A stretch of 64,000 bases of DNA from Sporosarcina cyprini (GCF_022048975.1 NZ_JAKMHX010000018.1:62001-126000); one strand, 5' to 3'; shown: positions 42,957 to 52,120, counted from the first letter of the stretch. Notes: generated by a model from the sequence alone, not told the origin. Numbers and translations are program-made.

Positions 42957-43679
42957 TTATCCCGTACTTTCATCTGAATGTTTTATTGGGCTTCTTTTTA
43001 ACTTAGCCGCGTAGAGCGTAGTTATCTTATAACCCTTCTCTATCTTCTCGGCCAAATCGTGGCTGCGTTCATAGATGATGGATCGCAGATGGTCCATTTG
43101 CCGTGCCATTTTCTCCAGCATTCCTTCTTGCCGATCAAGCCGGCTGGTCATTTCTAGTTGGGCTGCTGTTTGTTTTTCGAGAACTTCGGCAACCCTCTGT
43201 TGATCCTTTCGCTGTTCTTCCATTCTCACTAATAATTCATCATGCAGCTTTTGTGTGTCTTGTAGGCTTATCGTCAGTTCTTGGTTCGAGCGATGAATGG
43301 TTTCAATTTGCCCGATTAGCTCCTGCTGTTCGGCTTGTTTTGAGAAGAAAGATTCGTGCAATAGCTGATTTTGCTCCTCTAATTTCACCAATCTTTCTAT
43401 GACATTCTCTTCAAATGCCGCCTCTTCGTATTGCTGCTCCCTGAGTTCCTCTAAACGATAAGAAACCGATAACCATCGATCCTTTTGTTTCAGCTGCTCT
43501 TTTGACAGTTCCACAGCCAGCTGCTGAATGTTGTCGCGCATCTCCTCGTCAATCATCTGCTGGTTGGTCTTCCATTCCGTGAGTGGATCATAGGTGTAGC
43601 AATCTTGATTTGGTTCATGTATGGATTCTTTATTCATAAACATCTGTGGATGTTGTCCGCCATTCATAAATAATCCCAT
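42957..43679 (-). CDS. Coiled-coil protein of unknown function
   Basis: 240 residues. After a short Gly/Met/His-rich head (MGLFMNGGQHPQMFMN) nearly the whole chain is heptad-like and Gln/Glu-rich (about 45-215), ending in a Lys-rich tail. No membrane segment and no domain known to me. AAAGGAGG precedes the ATG. It could be a scaffold or a spore-coat-type protein (guess). Confidence 0.7.
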   Translation of the reverse strand: MGLFMNGGQHPQMFMNKESIHEPNQDCYTYDPLTEWKTNQQMIDEEMRDNIQQLAVELSKEQLKQKDRWLSVSYRLEELREQQYEEAAFEENVIERLVKLEEQNQLLHESFFSKQAEQQELIGQIETIHRSNQELTISLQDTQKLHDELLVRMEEQRKDQQRVAEVLEKQTAAQLEMTSRLDRQEGMLEKMARQMDHLRSIIYERSHDLAEKIEKGYKITTLYAAKLKRSPIKHSDESTG

Positions 43680-43750
43680 GCCAATTCCTCCTTTGCCCGT
43701 ATCCTATGCACTTTCCTATATCGGAGGTGAATTGCCAATCAGCTTCACAC

Positions 43751-43777
43751 AGAAAAAAGACTGCCATTAAGGCAGCC
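43751..43777 (-). terminator. Terminator of the VLRF1-like gene
   Basis: GACTGCC/GGCAGCC with one wobble (43759-43765 with 43771-43777), then six T on the minus strand. Confidence 0.82.
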
Positions 43778-43808
43778 GATTTTCACTCAACTCTTTCCTT
43801 TTTCCAGT

Positions 43809-44603
43809 TTATCGTTCAAATACTTGATGAAGCACTTTACTCGGTTCCACATTGATTAGGTTTTTATAAATGCAATTGTTCGGTTTCTGACGAAGTGAAC
43901 CAGCAAACGATTTTGCCAGATCTGCTTCTCCGACTACGTATAGCTCTCTCCACCCTTTTTCCTTCCTCATATTTTCTACAATCGTGCCCATATCTTTATA
44001 AAATCGATCCAAATTTTCTCGGAGTCGTTGATCCAGATCATCGACATGGCTTCCGCCCGTGCCACGCTGGTTGGCTGAGTTCAAACCTTTCTGCTCTCTC
44101 CACACATCAAGGCCTGAGTCGAAGGCATATGTCTTTTCATCATGGACAAAGCCCATGGCAGTATCCAAAATACGCACCTCGCCAAAGCTCGGCAAGACGA
44201 CGCCTGCTTGTGGGTACGCTTTCATCATATATTCAAATTGCTCCGTAACCGGGTGGTTTTCCCAATAGAAATTGGTTTTTACAGGGATTTGAACATAATG
44301 GACTGACCAAAGTTCAGGGTTCTCTGACGCAAAAATAACGACTCCTTTAAGCAAGTCGTTTTTATTGGCATTGATTTCCTCGGCCACTTTCGCTTTTACA
44401 TTTGCAAATGCTTTTATTTCCCGTTCGTCTTTGGATGCTTTCAAATATTCATCCAGTCGTTTTAAACCATTTTTCAATTGTATTTTCCAAGCGCCGTTCT
44501 GTTGCTCCGGGTCTGCAGGGTTCGTGTTCAAATAGACAGTTAATACGCATCGATGATCACAGTGAAAGTCTTGTAAGGCTTGAAGTTCCTTGCTAATTGA
44601 CAT
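43809..44603 (-). CDS. VLRF1-type (aeRF1/Vms1-like) release factor homologue
   Basis: 264 residues. The fold and motifs (LTVYLNTNP near 21, LPSFGEVRILDTAMG near 137, a QRGTGGSHVDDLDQRLREN loop near 180 and LYVVGEADLAKSF near 222) fit the bacterial VLRF1 group related to eukaryotic Vms1/ANKZF1, which releases nascent chains from obstructed ribosomes. The catalytic residue is not certain from sequence alone. AAGGAGG precedes the ATG. Single gene. Confidence 0.75.
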   Translation of the reverse strand: MSISKELQALQDFHCDHRCVLTVYLNTNPADPEQQNGAWKIQLKNGLKRLDEYLKASKDEREIKAFANVKAKVAEEINANKNDLLKGVVIFASENPELWSVHYVQIPVKTNFYWENHPVTEQFEYMMKAYPQAGVVLPSFGEVRILDTAMGFVHDEKTYAFDSGLDVWREQKGLNSANQRGTGGSHVDDLDQRLRENLDRFYKDMGTIVENMRKEKGWRELYVVGEADLAKSFAGSLRQKPNNCIYKNLINVEPSKVLHQVFER

Positions 44604-44750
44604 GTATACTTCGACCTCCTTGAGATTACTTAACTATTCTTATACCCTATGAAAATTAGAATAAACCAAATAATCTACTTTTTATTCTCCGTATAAAAAT
44701 TTCTTTCCATGCCATATTAGTGAGGACAATATCGAAAGGATGATGGCAAA

Positions 44751-44909
44751 ATGGGAAGAGATAATCACAATAATAAAACAGGTAAAAATAGTGCTTCATT
44801 GCCACAAACACCTAAAAATCAAAAAATCAATTCCAACGATATGAAAGAAGAAATCGCAAGTGAAATGGCTGAACTGCATCAAGCGAAGAAGAAAAAGAAA
44901 TTCAGATGA
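44751..44909 (+). CDS. YfhD-like small protein, 52 residues
   Basis: MGRDNHNNKTGKNSASLPQT begins the product, and the LPQTPK motif resembles YfhD-family proteins of Bacillales, some of which are made in the forespore. It ends in a Lys-rich tail (KKKKKFR). AAAGGAT lies about eight bases before the ATG. The frame ends at TGA 44907-44909. Confidence 0.7.
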   Translation: MGRDNHNNKTGKNSASLPQTPKNQKINSNDMKEEIASEMAELHQAKKKKKFR

Positions 44910-44945
44910 TCGATTTCTTTCTGGTGAAAAGTAATTGAAACAAAG

Positions 44946-44980
44946 CGAGCCGATCACCCACAAAAAGGATAATCGGCTCG
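44946..44980. terminator. Hairpin between convergent genes
   Basis: CGAGCCGAT (44946-44954) with ATCGGCTCG (44972-44980). Weak T runs, so efficiency is uncertain. Confidence 0.6.
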
Positions 44981-45013
44981 TCACTAATTGATTTTGCAAT
45001 TTGAATCTGATGA

Positions 45014-45562
45014 TCATAAGCTGTCATTCCATTCGTGTGTCAGCACGCCAAACAACAAAGAGTCTCTCCAGTCATCCCCTATTCTAAGATTCTGTCGCAA
45101 ATGCCCCTCCTCTACCATCCCCACTTTCTCAAGCACTCGGGCGGAAGCGATGTTGCGAGGATCGCATGTGCCGAAGATACGGTGCAAACGCAAGGAATGA
45201 AAACCATATTGAAGCAGTAGGCGGGCAGTCTCGGAAGCAAGTCCCTGTCCCCAATAATCAGGGTGAATAATGTAGGAGATTTCCCCTTCCTGATTAGACA
45301 GGCTGCGGATGTTTACTTCTCCGGCACCTACCAGTTTCTGCTGCGGCAAGTGAATGACCGCAAAAACGAATCGGGTACGCGGAATTCTCGTCGCATCTTT
45401 TATTATGGTTTGGACAAACTCAAACGAATCCGTTACTGTATTTGGTCCCCATGGTTGATAGCGGGAAGCCTCTGGTAAGGTTGCATATGAATGAACATCT
45501 GTCCAGTCGTCCAATGTCAACTCTCTCAGAAATACCTTGGAACCTGTTAGTTCACCCGTCAT
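45014..45562 (-). CDS. GNAT acetyltransferase, RimJ/RimL-like
   Basis: 182 residues. SKVFLRELTLDDW at the N terminus and IHPDYWGQGLASETARLLLQYGFHSLRLHRI with NIASARVLEKVGM are the RimJ/RimL hallmark. Probable acceptor: an amino group on a protein or a small molecule. It is the last gene of the long minus-strand series of small-molecule enzymes. Confidence 0.92.
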   Translation of the reverse strand: MTGELTGSKVFLRELTLDDWTDVHSYATLPEASRYQPWGPNTVTDSFEFVQTIIKDATRIPRTRFVFAVIHLPQQKLVGAGEVNIRSLSNQEGEISYIIHPDYWGQGLASETARLLLQYGFHSLRLHRIFGTCDPRNIASARVLEKVGMVEEGHLRQNLRIGDDWRDSLLFGVLTHEWNDSL

Positions 45563-45596
45563 GGTCTACCACCTTTTCTGTCTGATGCACAGTCGG

Positions 45597-45959
45597 CTAA
45601 TCTTGTGAAACTAAATTGTTTTTGAGAAATGGTTCCAACCCTTGCGTTTCCACAACCAAAGCTGTCATTCCCTCAGCAGACTCCGTTTCGTGTTCTTCCC
45701 CTTTGTCCCAAAAGACGATGTCTCCCGCTTTCACGTTTATCCCAGATTCATTGCCTGTACGTACACGGCCTTCCCCTTCCAAAACGATCAGCAATTGTGG
45801 AACGGCAGCTTCATGATAGCCGACAATTCCGTCTACACCAAGCTCTATAATAGCAATATGAGTAGGAGCATCGGTCATTAAAATTTTCCGCATGAGCATA
45901 TTGGAATTGTACTGAGAGATTTCTTTCCCTTTAACATCAGCAGTTCGAAAGATTTTCAT
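45597..45959 (-). CDS. Cupin-domain protein
   Basis: 120 residues, one cupin barrel: VGYHEAAVPQLLIVLEGEGRVRTG (first motif) and GDIVFWDKGEEHETES (second). Only part of the metal-binding His set is visible. Its start codon overlaps the stop of the Nudix gene upstream (TAATG), so both are translated together. Confidence 0.87.
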   Translation of the reverse strand: MKIFRTADVKGKEISQYNSNMLMRKILMTDAPTHIAIIELGVDGIVGYHEAAVPQLLIVLEGEGRVRTGNESGINVKAGDIVFWDKGEEHETESAEGMTALVVETQGLEPFLKNNLVSQD

Positions 45960-46429
45960 TAAAGTTCCCCTTCCCCTACACTAAACAAACGGAAATAATC
46001 TTGAATCATTGGCAGATCAGGCGGGCTGCAATTTACGGGGAGTTCATTCGGATAAAAAAATTGCACATCTAACACTTCATCCGAATTTCCTTGCAGCAAA
46101 CCATGATACTGCCTGCAAATGTAGGTAGCGACAACGTTATAGACTTCGTCACCGTGAGGATATCGGTAATAGAATTCTTTGCCCGAATAAAAATTGAATG
46201 GGATTAGCTCGATAGCTGTAAGATTTTTTTCTTCCAACAGTTCGCGTTTAGCCACTTCCTCCAATGTTTCGCCAGGTTCCATCGTCCCGCCTGGCAAGCC
46301 CCAACAATTATTATCCGACCGCAGTTGCAGAAGCATTCGACCCAATTGATCAATTACAATTACATTCGCCCCCACCAGTATAATCGGCCGCGTGCCAACG
46401 AGTTGCCTTATTTCCTGAACATACCCCAT
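45959..46429 (-). CDS. Nudix hydrolase (paralogue of 48151-48630)
   Basis: 156 residues. The Nudix box GGTMEPGETLEEVAKRELLEE is present, but the closing Gly is Asn (EEKNL). The start MGYVQEIRQLVGTRP is nearly the same as in the gene at 48151 (MGYIEEIRELVGHRP), so the two arose by duplication. Coupled to the cupin gene downstream. Confidence 0.88.
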   Translation of the reverse strand: MGYVQEIRQLVGTRPIILVGANVIVIDQLGRMLLQLRSDNNCWGLPGGTMEPGETLEEVAKRELLEEKNLTAIELIPFNFYSGKEFYYRYPHGDEVYNVVATYICRQYHGLLQGNSDEVLDVQFFYPNELPVNCSPPDLPMIQDYFRLFSVGEGEL

Positions 46430-46431
46430 CG

Positions 46432-46842
46432 CTATGCCCTATTTGCTTTGAACGAAGGACTCAATTCACTCCACACATCAAACAGATTTCCATCGGGATC
46501 CGCAAACACAAAATTATTCCCGGCATGCCCTCTATCTTCAATGTCACCGACTATCACACCCCGGTTTTGCAGATCTTTCTGCAATTCTCGTAACGCAGAC
46601 TCTCCGTCTATCTCAAAAGTGAGAGAAAATCGCTTTGACCCCTTTGAATCCATAAAATTGGCCGATTCGTTTTCTTGAGATTTTACAAGAAAGAAACTTT
46701 GATTCGCCAAATCCAAAATCGCTTTGTCCTCATCTTCATAATTCAATTTCGCACCCAAATTTCCGACATACCATTGAGCGGATTCTTTCACATTTGTTAC
46801 GGGAATATAAGTTGTCCCAACACGCAGCAGCTTTTCTGTCAT
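46432..46842 (-). CDS. VOC-family protein (bleomycin-resistance-like)
   Basis: About 136 residues. VGTTYIPVTNVKESAQWYVGNLG begins the fold and FVFADPDGNLFDVWSEL ends it. ATG at 46842 has AAAGGAGGAG six bases before it; that site is in the tail of the ASCH gene. Function unknown; glyoxalase-like enzyme or small-molecule binder. Confidence 0.87.
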   Translation of the reverse strand: MTEKLLRVGTTYIPVTNVKESAQWYVGNLGAKLNYEDEDKAILDLANQSFFLVKSQENESANFMDSKGSKRFSLTFEIDGESALRELQKDLQNRGVIVGDIEDRGHAGNNFVFADPDGNLFDVWSELSPSFKANRA

Positions 46843-46843
46843 G

Positions 46844-47290
46844 TTAGTCTCCTCCTTTGACATCTATTAAAGCAAACCGTTCACAAACTAGAAGCATTTC
46901 GTTGGAGTAGGGCAAACCGGCATTGCTCATTTCTTCTTTAAAAAAACGTTCATGGATATGTCTCCATTCCTCGTACGTTCCTTCCCCTTCCGCTAATGCA
47001 AATTCTTCATTGACTTCATTGAAAGGAATGAGTGCTACCTCCGTCGTCTTAATGATGGCGACGGGTTCTTCCGAACTGTTTAACACGATGCTATACTCAT
47101 TTACCTCCGGCAGCGGCTCATTTTCCTTTTCATACAAAACGTATGCCGAGCATGTAGCCGTCTTTTTTCCACTGATTACTTTTTGCGCTAGCGCATCCGG
47201 CGTATCACCAAACATCCAGGCGCTGACCGCATCAGGCTTTTCCTTGGATCTCCAGTATTGATCCCAATACTCTTTCGCTGCTGAATTCAT
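46844..47290 (-). CDS. ASCH-domain protein
   Basis: 148 residues. SAWMFGDTPDALAQKVISGKKTATCSAYVLYE is the ASCH N-terminal signature, with LALAEGEGTYEEWRHIHERFF-like segments after it. ASCH proteins bind or hydrolyse modified nucleosides (for example N4-acetylcytidine amidohydrolase). One base separates its stop from the VOC start. Confidence 0.88.
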   Translation of the reverse strand: MNSAAKEYWDQYWRSKEKPDAVSAWMFGDTPDALAQKVISGKKTATCSAYVLYEKENEPLPEVNEYSIVLNSSEEPVAIIKTTEVALIPFNEVNEEFALAEGEGTYEEWRHIHERFFKEEMSNAGLPYSNEMLLVCERFALIDVKGGD

Positions 47291-47302
47291 TTTGAATCCC
47301 TC

Positions 47303-48145
47303 CTAGATGATCATTTCGATAATTCTGCGGCATCTCTCTTCTTCTGAATGGATACCAAACTTCTTGCTTATATCAATGTTTAACCGATAAAACTCTGAAC
47401 TTAGATTGGCTATTGTTTCTAAAATATCTTTCTGATCCCTTCGGCAATCCCATTCAGCCAGTTTCACTTGTTGCCAATCTTTCAACTGGCTTCTGGTACC
47501 TTCTATTTTTGACCAAACACCATACGAACTCTTTAGATGAATTCCCATTTCCATATACCAACCATAGGCTATCAGCCATCGAAGGCGATCTATATTGGAG
47601 ATCGCACTGTACAATTCTCCTCTCATGGTAGAACGATAGGCTTCATGAAGAAATGCGAAAACCTTTCCCCTCCACCATTCTATATCCCTTAAGTCCGGAG
47701 TATATTTCAGCTTCTCTGCCTCTTCGAAGATCGGAGTTAGAAGACTGTACGGGTCATAATATACCTGCAAGTCTTGTAACCAAATGGATGGCGTAATATC
47801 TTCTATTACTTGGTACCATGAGTCTACTTTCACGAATCCTTCATAATGGGTCACAATAACAGGAGATACAGGGGAAGATTCCTCGTAGAATAAAACATCC
47901 CCCCACTTCGCAGCACGTGCTCTTTTTGATTCAATGAATTGTTGTTGCATTGCAGGGTTAACAATGACATGAAGGTCAATATCTGAATAAAGATCATAAT
48001 TACCCCTTGCTAAGGAGCCTCCCTCAAAAACAGCCATGACTCCCGTGTCATTTATCAAGTCATCCAAAGCTTTGTCCAACAGTTGCTTTCGGTACTTAGG
48101 CAATCCCAAATCCCTTTCATGAAACTTGACCAATGATACCGACAT
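47303..48145 (-). CDS. Nucleotidyltransferase-domain protein (aminoglycoside adenylyltransferase-like)
   Basis: About 280 residues. The MNT-fold motif GGSLARGNYDLYSDIDL (near 42-58) gives the two metal-binding Asp; a helical C-terminal domain follows. Layout resembles ANT(6)-type adenylyltransferases and related enzymes, but resistance cannot be inferred. ATG at 48145 lies nine bases after AAGGAG, which is in the end of the Nudix gene. Confidence 0.82.
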   Translation of the reverse strand: MSVSLVKFHERDLGLPKYRKQLLDKALDDLINDTGVMAVFEGGSLARGNYDLYSDIDLHVIVNPAMQQQFIESKRARAAKWGDVLFYEESSPVSPVIVTHYEGFVKVDSWYQVIEDITPSIWLQDLQVYYDPYSLLTPIFEEAEKLKYTPDLRDIEWWRGKVFAFLHEAYRSTMRGELYSAISNIDRLRWLIAYGWYMEMGIHLKSSYGVWSKIEGTRSQLKDWQQVKLAEWDCRRDQKDILETIANLSSEFYRLNIDISKKFGIHSEEERCRRIIEMII

Positions 48146-48150
48146 CCTTA

Positions 48151-48630
48151 TCAACTCCTTAATTTCACCAGCACATCCCCATGTTTCTGAAAGAACTCCT
48201 CCAGTACCGTGCGGTGGCTCCCTACAATATCATCTGGCAGTTCATGTGGATAAAAATATTCGAACGCCATAGATTCCTTCGGATTGACAACAAGCTCTCC
48301 TTTGATGGCAGTTGAATAATATGCCGCCGTCACTACATAGAATTCATCTCCATTGGCAGCCTTTATAAATTGATCAGGACCCGAATAGACATTGATCAGG
48401 GTTAATTCACCTACTGACAACCCCGTCTCTTCCCACAATTCCCGTCTTGCGACATCTTCTGTTGATTCACCAAGTTCCATCAGGCCTCCTGGCAGACCCC
48501 AGGCCCCTTCAGGAAACTTTCGTTGCTGCAATAAAATTCGGCCATGCCGATTCACTGCCACAACGACAGATCCGACAAATATCATGGGCCGATGCCCAAC
48601 CAGCTCTCGTATTTCTTCAATGTATCCCAT
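48151..48630 (-). CDS. Nudix hydrolase
   Basis: 159 residues with an intact Nudix box (GGLMELGESTEDVARRELWEE then TGL). It is a close paralogue of the gene at 45959. AAGGAG precedes the ATG. Its last bases carry the RBS of the nucleotidyltransferase gene. Substrate unknown. Confidence 0.92.
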   Translation of the reverse strand: MGYIEEIRELVGHRPMIFVGSVVVAVNRHGRILLQQRKFPEGAWGLPGGLMELGESTEDVARRELWEETGLSVGELTLINVYSGPDQFIKAANGDEFYVVTAAYYSTAIKGELVVNPKESMAFEYFYPHELPDDIVGSHRTVLEEFFQKHGDVLVKLRS

Positions 48631-48649
48631 TATGTACTCCTTCTTTTCC

Positions 48650-49774
48650 TTACACCCGCAGCGGAGATAATAACTGCAGTGTGGAATGCTGTTTGTCCGG
48701 CCGTATTAATGCCGGCTTCATTAATCCATTGAAGCCTATAACAATTTTCTTGCTGTTTATTCCTTTTAATGCTTCCAATAAATATTTCCCATCAAAGGTC
48801 ATCTGGACTGGTAATTGGCCATCCAGATGAAGAATGTTCTGAACTTCTTCCAGCTCACCGATTTCTGTTGATTTGGATGTAATTTTCATTCGATCACTCG
48901 CTAAAATTTCCAACCGAACATTGTTATGCTTCCACTCTCCTGAAAAGAGACAGGCCCGGTCAATCCCACTTCTTAACTGTTCAGCATCTAAAACAACCGA
49001 TGTTAAAAATTCAGTTGGCAGCAAGGATTCCGTCTTTGGATACATGCCCTCAAGAAGAATAGAATACAGGACTGTATTTTCACATTGAAAAACAGCAAAC
49101 TGACCGTTTTTGCTAATTCGAATCAATGCTGTTTCGGGAACCTTCAAGTTGGACAGCTCTGACAAAGCTTTACTTGGAATAATGAAATTGTCTGCCATTG
49201 AGGAATTTGCAGGGATGACAGCCTGTGCCAAGCGGTGAGAATCCGTGGCCGTACAGATGAGCCTGTCCCTTTCCACTTGCATATGCACGCCTGTTAAGAC
49301 CGGCTTCGAATCACTTTTCGCGACAGCAAAAGCAGTTTGACTGATGGCTTCCTTCAGCTTGCCGAATGGCAATTCAATTGTCTGCATACCTTGTAAATCA
49401 GGCAGTTCAGGATAGAGGTCATCGGCATAACCGGATAGCTTCGTTGAAATCTCCTCTGACGAAACCGTTATTTTTGATTCTCTTATCGATATCCGAATAG
49501 AACTGGGCAATTTCTTTATCAGCTCTGCAAAATATTTAGCCGGGACCATCCCTTGTCCCGGTTCCACTAGTTGCACAACCGTTTCCCCTTCTACCTGAAG
49601 TGGAATTTTCTTTATAATAAATAGCTCCGTGTTGCCACCCGTCAATGTCACGCCATTTTCTCCCGCCTCAATTTTCAAGCCAGTAAGAATCGGTAAGACG
49701 CTTTGCGACGGACACACCTTGACGACATCTGAAACGAGAGAAGAAAACAATTGTTTCTGAATGATAAATTCCAT
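48650..49774 (-). CDS. DNA polymerase III beta subunit paralogue (sliding clamp)
   Basis: 374 residues, three clamp domains; MEFIIQKQLFSSLVSDV, QTAFAVAKSDSKPVLTGVHM and TATDSHRLA are standard beta-clamp motifs, and the C-terminal LQLLSPLRV occupies the usual end. The main dnaN is expected next to dnaA, and no replication gene is here, so this is probably a second copy, as known in the Bacillus cereus group. AGAGGGAG is close upstream. It may serve repair or low-fidelity replication (inference). Confidence 0.92.
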   Translation of the reverse strand: MEFIIQKQLFSSLVSDVVKVCPSQSVLPILTGLKIEAGENGVTLTGGNTELFIIKKIPLQVEGETVVQLVEPGQGMVPAKYFAELIKKLPSSIRISIRESKITVSSEEISTKLSGYADDLYPELPDLQGMQTIELPFGKLKEAISQTAFAVAKSDSKPVLTGVHMQVERDRLICTATDSHRLAQAVIPANSSMADNFIIPSKALSELSNLKVPETALIRISKNGQFAVFQCENTVLYSILLEGMYPKTESLLPTEFLTSVVLDAEQLRSGIDRACLFSGEWKHNNVRLEILASDRMKITSKSTEIGELEEVQNILHLDGQLPVQMTFDGKYLLEALKGINSKKIVIGFNGLMKPALIRPDKQHSTLQLLSPLRV

Positions 49775-49795
49775 GGAAATACTCCCTCTTCTATG

Positions 49796-50356
49796 TTAAC
49801 TACCTTGATGAACATTGCACCAAACTGCATCCCACTTCTTTTCAGCAATTCTTTTTTCGAATATGCGCATTCGTTCCGTGGACTGTTTAAAAAACGGAGT
49901 GGCAGACACTCTGCAATGCAGCACATCCTCCACCCCATGAGGCATACATAACACTAATTCTTCATTGGCATCCAACTTTACACCGAACGCTGTAGCTGTT
50001 TCCGGGAATTTAGAGATCGCATCCGCAGAACAGTGATACGCGGGAAGATGATTTCGAAGATGCATTCGTGCTTGATTCTTTACGGACCACGGCTCGTTTG
50101 GATGCAAGAACTGCAGCCTTTGTTCCCATTCCTTTTCGATACTTTCATCCTCATTGTTTGGATCAAAATAAATGACATCGATATCTGGCAAAGGCGTCCG
50201 TTTTTCGAAACGGTGGACAACATCCCAAACTTTTGAACGAACGAAACCTGCGCAAATCCACCAATCCGGCAGATTAATGGATCTCACAGTTCGTAAAATG
50301 TCCATCATCCATTCATCTTCTTGTATGGCCAAAAGAATATCCTCCCTGGACTGCAT
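49796..50356 (-). CDS. DUF925 nucleotidyltransferase-family protein
   Basis: About 186 residues. WICAGFVRSKVWDVVH and LPDIDVIYFDPNNEDE are the DUF925 signature. ATG at 50356 is preferred because its product aligns at the N terminus with the family; ATG at 50365 overlaps the stop of the preceding GNAT gene (ATGA) and has a poorly spaced site. Function unknown. Confidence 0.85.
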   Translation of the reverse strand: MQSREDILLAIQEDEWMMDILRTVRSINLPDWWICAGFVRSKVWDVVHRFEKRTPLPDIDVIYFDPNNEDESIEKEWEQRLQFLHPNEPWSVKNQARMHLRNHLPAYHCSADAISKFPETATAFGVKLDANEELVLCMPHGVEDVLHCRVSATPFFKQSTERMRIFEKRIAEKKWDAVWCNVHQGS

Positions 50357-50361
50357 ATGGA

Positions 50362-51246
50362 TCATTTCCCTTCCAGCATTATAAGACTGTGGATCAAATC
50401 ATCTTTCACATTGAAACCGGCCGTCTTGTATAAGTTGATCGCTACAGAATTAGTTGCATTCACACAAAGACTTATCTCATCGATCCTCTCAAACGTAAAT
50501 AATCGAAGAAGTGCCTCTTGCAATAACCGGGTTCCAATGCCCTGTTTTCGAAAAGCATTGGAAACGGCAATGTATTCAATTGAACCTTCCCCATGGGCAA
50601 GGTCGTCCTCTATATATACATAGCCCTTAATTCGTTGATCATCCGCCTTAAGGATTAGCAGCTGATTCTGTTCATTCAGCCGGTTGCAAATGGTTTCAGC
50701 ATCATAATACGTTTTCGGAAATGCCTCTTCATGAAGTGTTTTGAACGCTTCCCAGCAGGACACTTCATACGATACAATTTCACCGGTAACGTAGCTCGGT
50801 TGTTCACCCTTTTGTGCCACCAGCACAACATGCTTGCCTTTTTCAATACCGCTTTTTGTTTCAATGAACCGTTTTAACAATTCATTTTCGCCTGAATAGA
50901 AAAAGTGAAAATGATCCAATTGATCCTCAACTGTTTCATATAGGCTTTTCCATAATGTTTCGGCTAGCCGCAAATCGACTTCCGGAACGAAAGGCCCCCA
51001 TACTTCTGCGCTTCGATCCTCAATATCCAAATCAAATCCAAGTGCTCCGACAATCCGATCTTCCTCGTACGCAACCTTGAATGATTGAGACCACTCCACG
51101 TCCGAAAAATCGTTTTGCAGCGTATCTATGATTTCTTCCATCTGTTCCCCGCAATAGCCAATATGATGAGCCGGTTTGTTGTTCATTTCAGCTAAAAAAA
51201 CAGAAAGCCCTCTGATGCTTCGGGGAGTTTCAATAGTAACTCTCAA
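50362..51246 (-). CDS. Two-domain GNAT acetyltransferase
   Basis: About 294 residues: a degenerate N-terminal GNAT half and a C-terminal half with the acetyl-CoA motif VSNAFRKQGIGTRLLQEAL and ATNSVAINLYKTAGF. TTG at 51246 follows GGGGGG by six bases; the longer frame would overlap the upstream gene by 20 bases. Substrate unknown. Confidence 0.85.
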   Translation of the reverse strand: MRVTIETPRSIRGLSVFLAEMNNKPAHHIGYCGEQMEEIIDTLQNDFSDVEWSQSFKVAYEEDRIVGALGFDLDIEDRSAEVWGPFVPEVDLRLAETLWKSLYETVEDQLDHFHFFYSGENELLKRFIETKSGIEKGKHVVLVAQKGEQPSYVTGEIVSYEVSCWEAFKTLHEEAFPKTYYDAETICNRLNEQNQLLILKADDQRIKGYVYIEDDLAHGEGSIEYIAVSNAFRKQGIGTRLLQEALLRLFTFERIDEISLCVNATNSVAINLYKTAGFNVKDDLIHSLIMLEGK

Positions 51247-51259
51247 TGAATTCCCCCCT

Positions 51260-52120
51260 TTATGTACTTCGATAGGCATACAATATCTCAGAAATTTTAT
51301 AAGCCGATACTCGTTTCAGATGCAGCGAATAAGGGCATGTCGAATCGACTTCTTTTTCAATGAAAGCTGCACCCTCTTTTAGCGCATCTTCTAGTTGCTT
51401 TATTAACATCCCTTCCAGCAAGTACATGCTCTCAGCGGCATCTACGCCGACCCAGCCAAGCTCCCAGCCTGAAGAATCCGCTTCATAAAGCAAACTGAAA
51501 CCGATAATGGCCTCGTCTCTTTCAGCCACATAGCTATAGGTTTCCAGCAAACCATCATAGATGACCGATCGCCATTCCTCATCAGGCATTTCAGCTACCG
51601 GGTTGTCCAGATGAGTCTCGGTATAAGTCCGCTTGCATAAGTGGACGAGGCTTGTTTCAAGTGTTGGATCGCTTTTTATATCCGACACTGTGCGAAAATG
51701 TTTCTCATTCGTCCGCAATTCGCCAGCCGGTTTAAACCGAATGATTTCTGTTTTTCGGATCATCGGGATTCCATTCTCAGGTAATATACTTTGCAGTAAG
51801 GAGAACCGATCATCCAGCAAAAAGAACAACGGCTTTTTATATACTTCCCGTATGTATTTCACAACGTTGGCAAGGCTCGCATAATCTGCAGTCGACCACT
51901 CGTATGCCAGGCGCACATAGATGCAGTGCGGATGCCAGGTGGATGTATGCGTGGAGGCAAATGCAAACGCCCTGCCTTGATTGCGGAAAAGAAAGCTCCC
52001 TTGATTGGACTTGCTGTTCACACTCGCCTCCATGTCCAGCCGCAAATCTTCACATCCATTGAACACCTCATTGAAAAAGCCGCTGTACTGCGCCTTACAC
52101 GGATTCCGAACTACTTCCAT
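51260..52120 (-). CDS. GNAT-family protein, two-domain
   Basis: About 286 residues. The C-terminal part carries EAIIGFSLLYEADSSGWELGW, then VGVDAAESMYLLEGMLIKQLE, a weak GNAT core lacking the clear R/Q-x-x-G-x-G/A loop. ATG at 52120 lies inside the end of the DUF2087 gene (26-base overlap) with AAGGTG before it. A divergent or inactive acetyltransferase is possible. Confidence 0.7.
   Translation of the reverse strand: MEVVRNPCKAQYSGFFNEVFNGCEDLRLDMEASVNSKSNQGSFLFRNQGRAFAFASTHTSTWHPHCIYVRLAYEWSTADYASLANVVKYIREVYKKPLFFLLDDRFSLLQSILPENGIPMIRKTEIIRFKPAGELRTNEKHFRTVSDIKSDPTLETSLVHLCKRTYTETHLDNPVAEMPDEEWRSVIYDGLLETYSYVAERDEAIIGFSLLYEADSSGWELGWVGVDAAESMYLLEGMLIKQLEDALKEGAAFIEKEVDSTCPYSLHLKRVSAYKISEILYAYRST

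Noticed and set aside
44743..44844. 33-residue frame beginning at the ATG eight bases before the YfhD-like start
   Set aside because: It is in another frame, sits closer to the RBS than usual and shows no family features, while the 44751 frame matches YfhD-like proteins.
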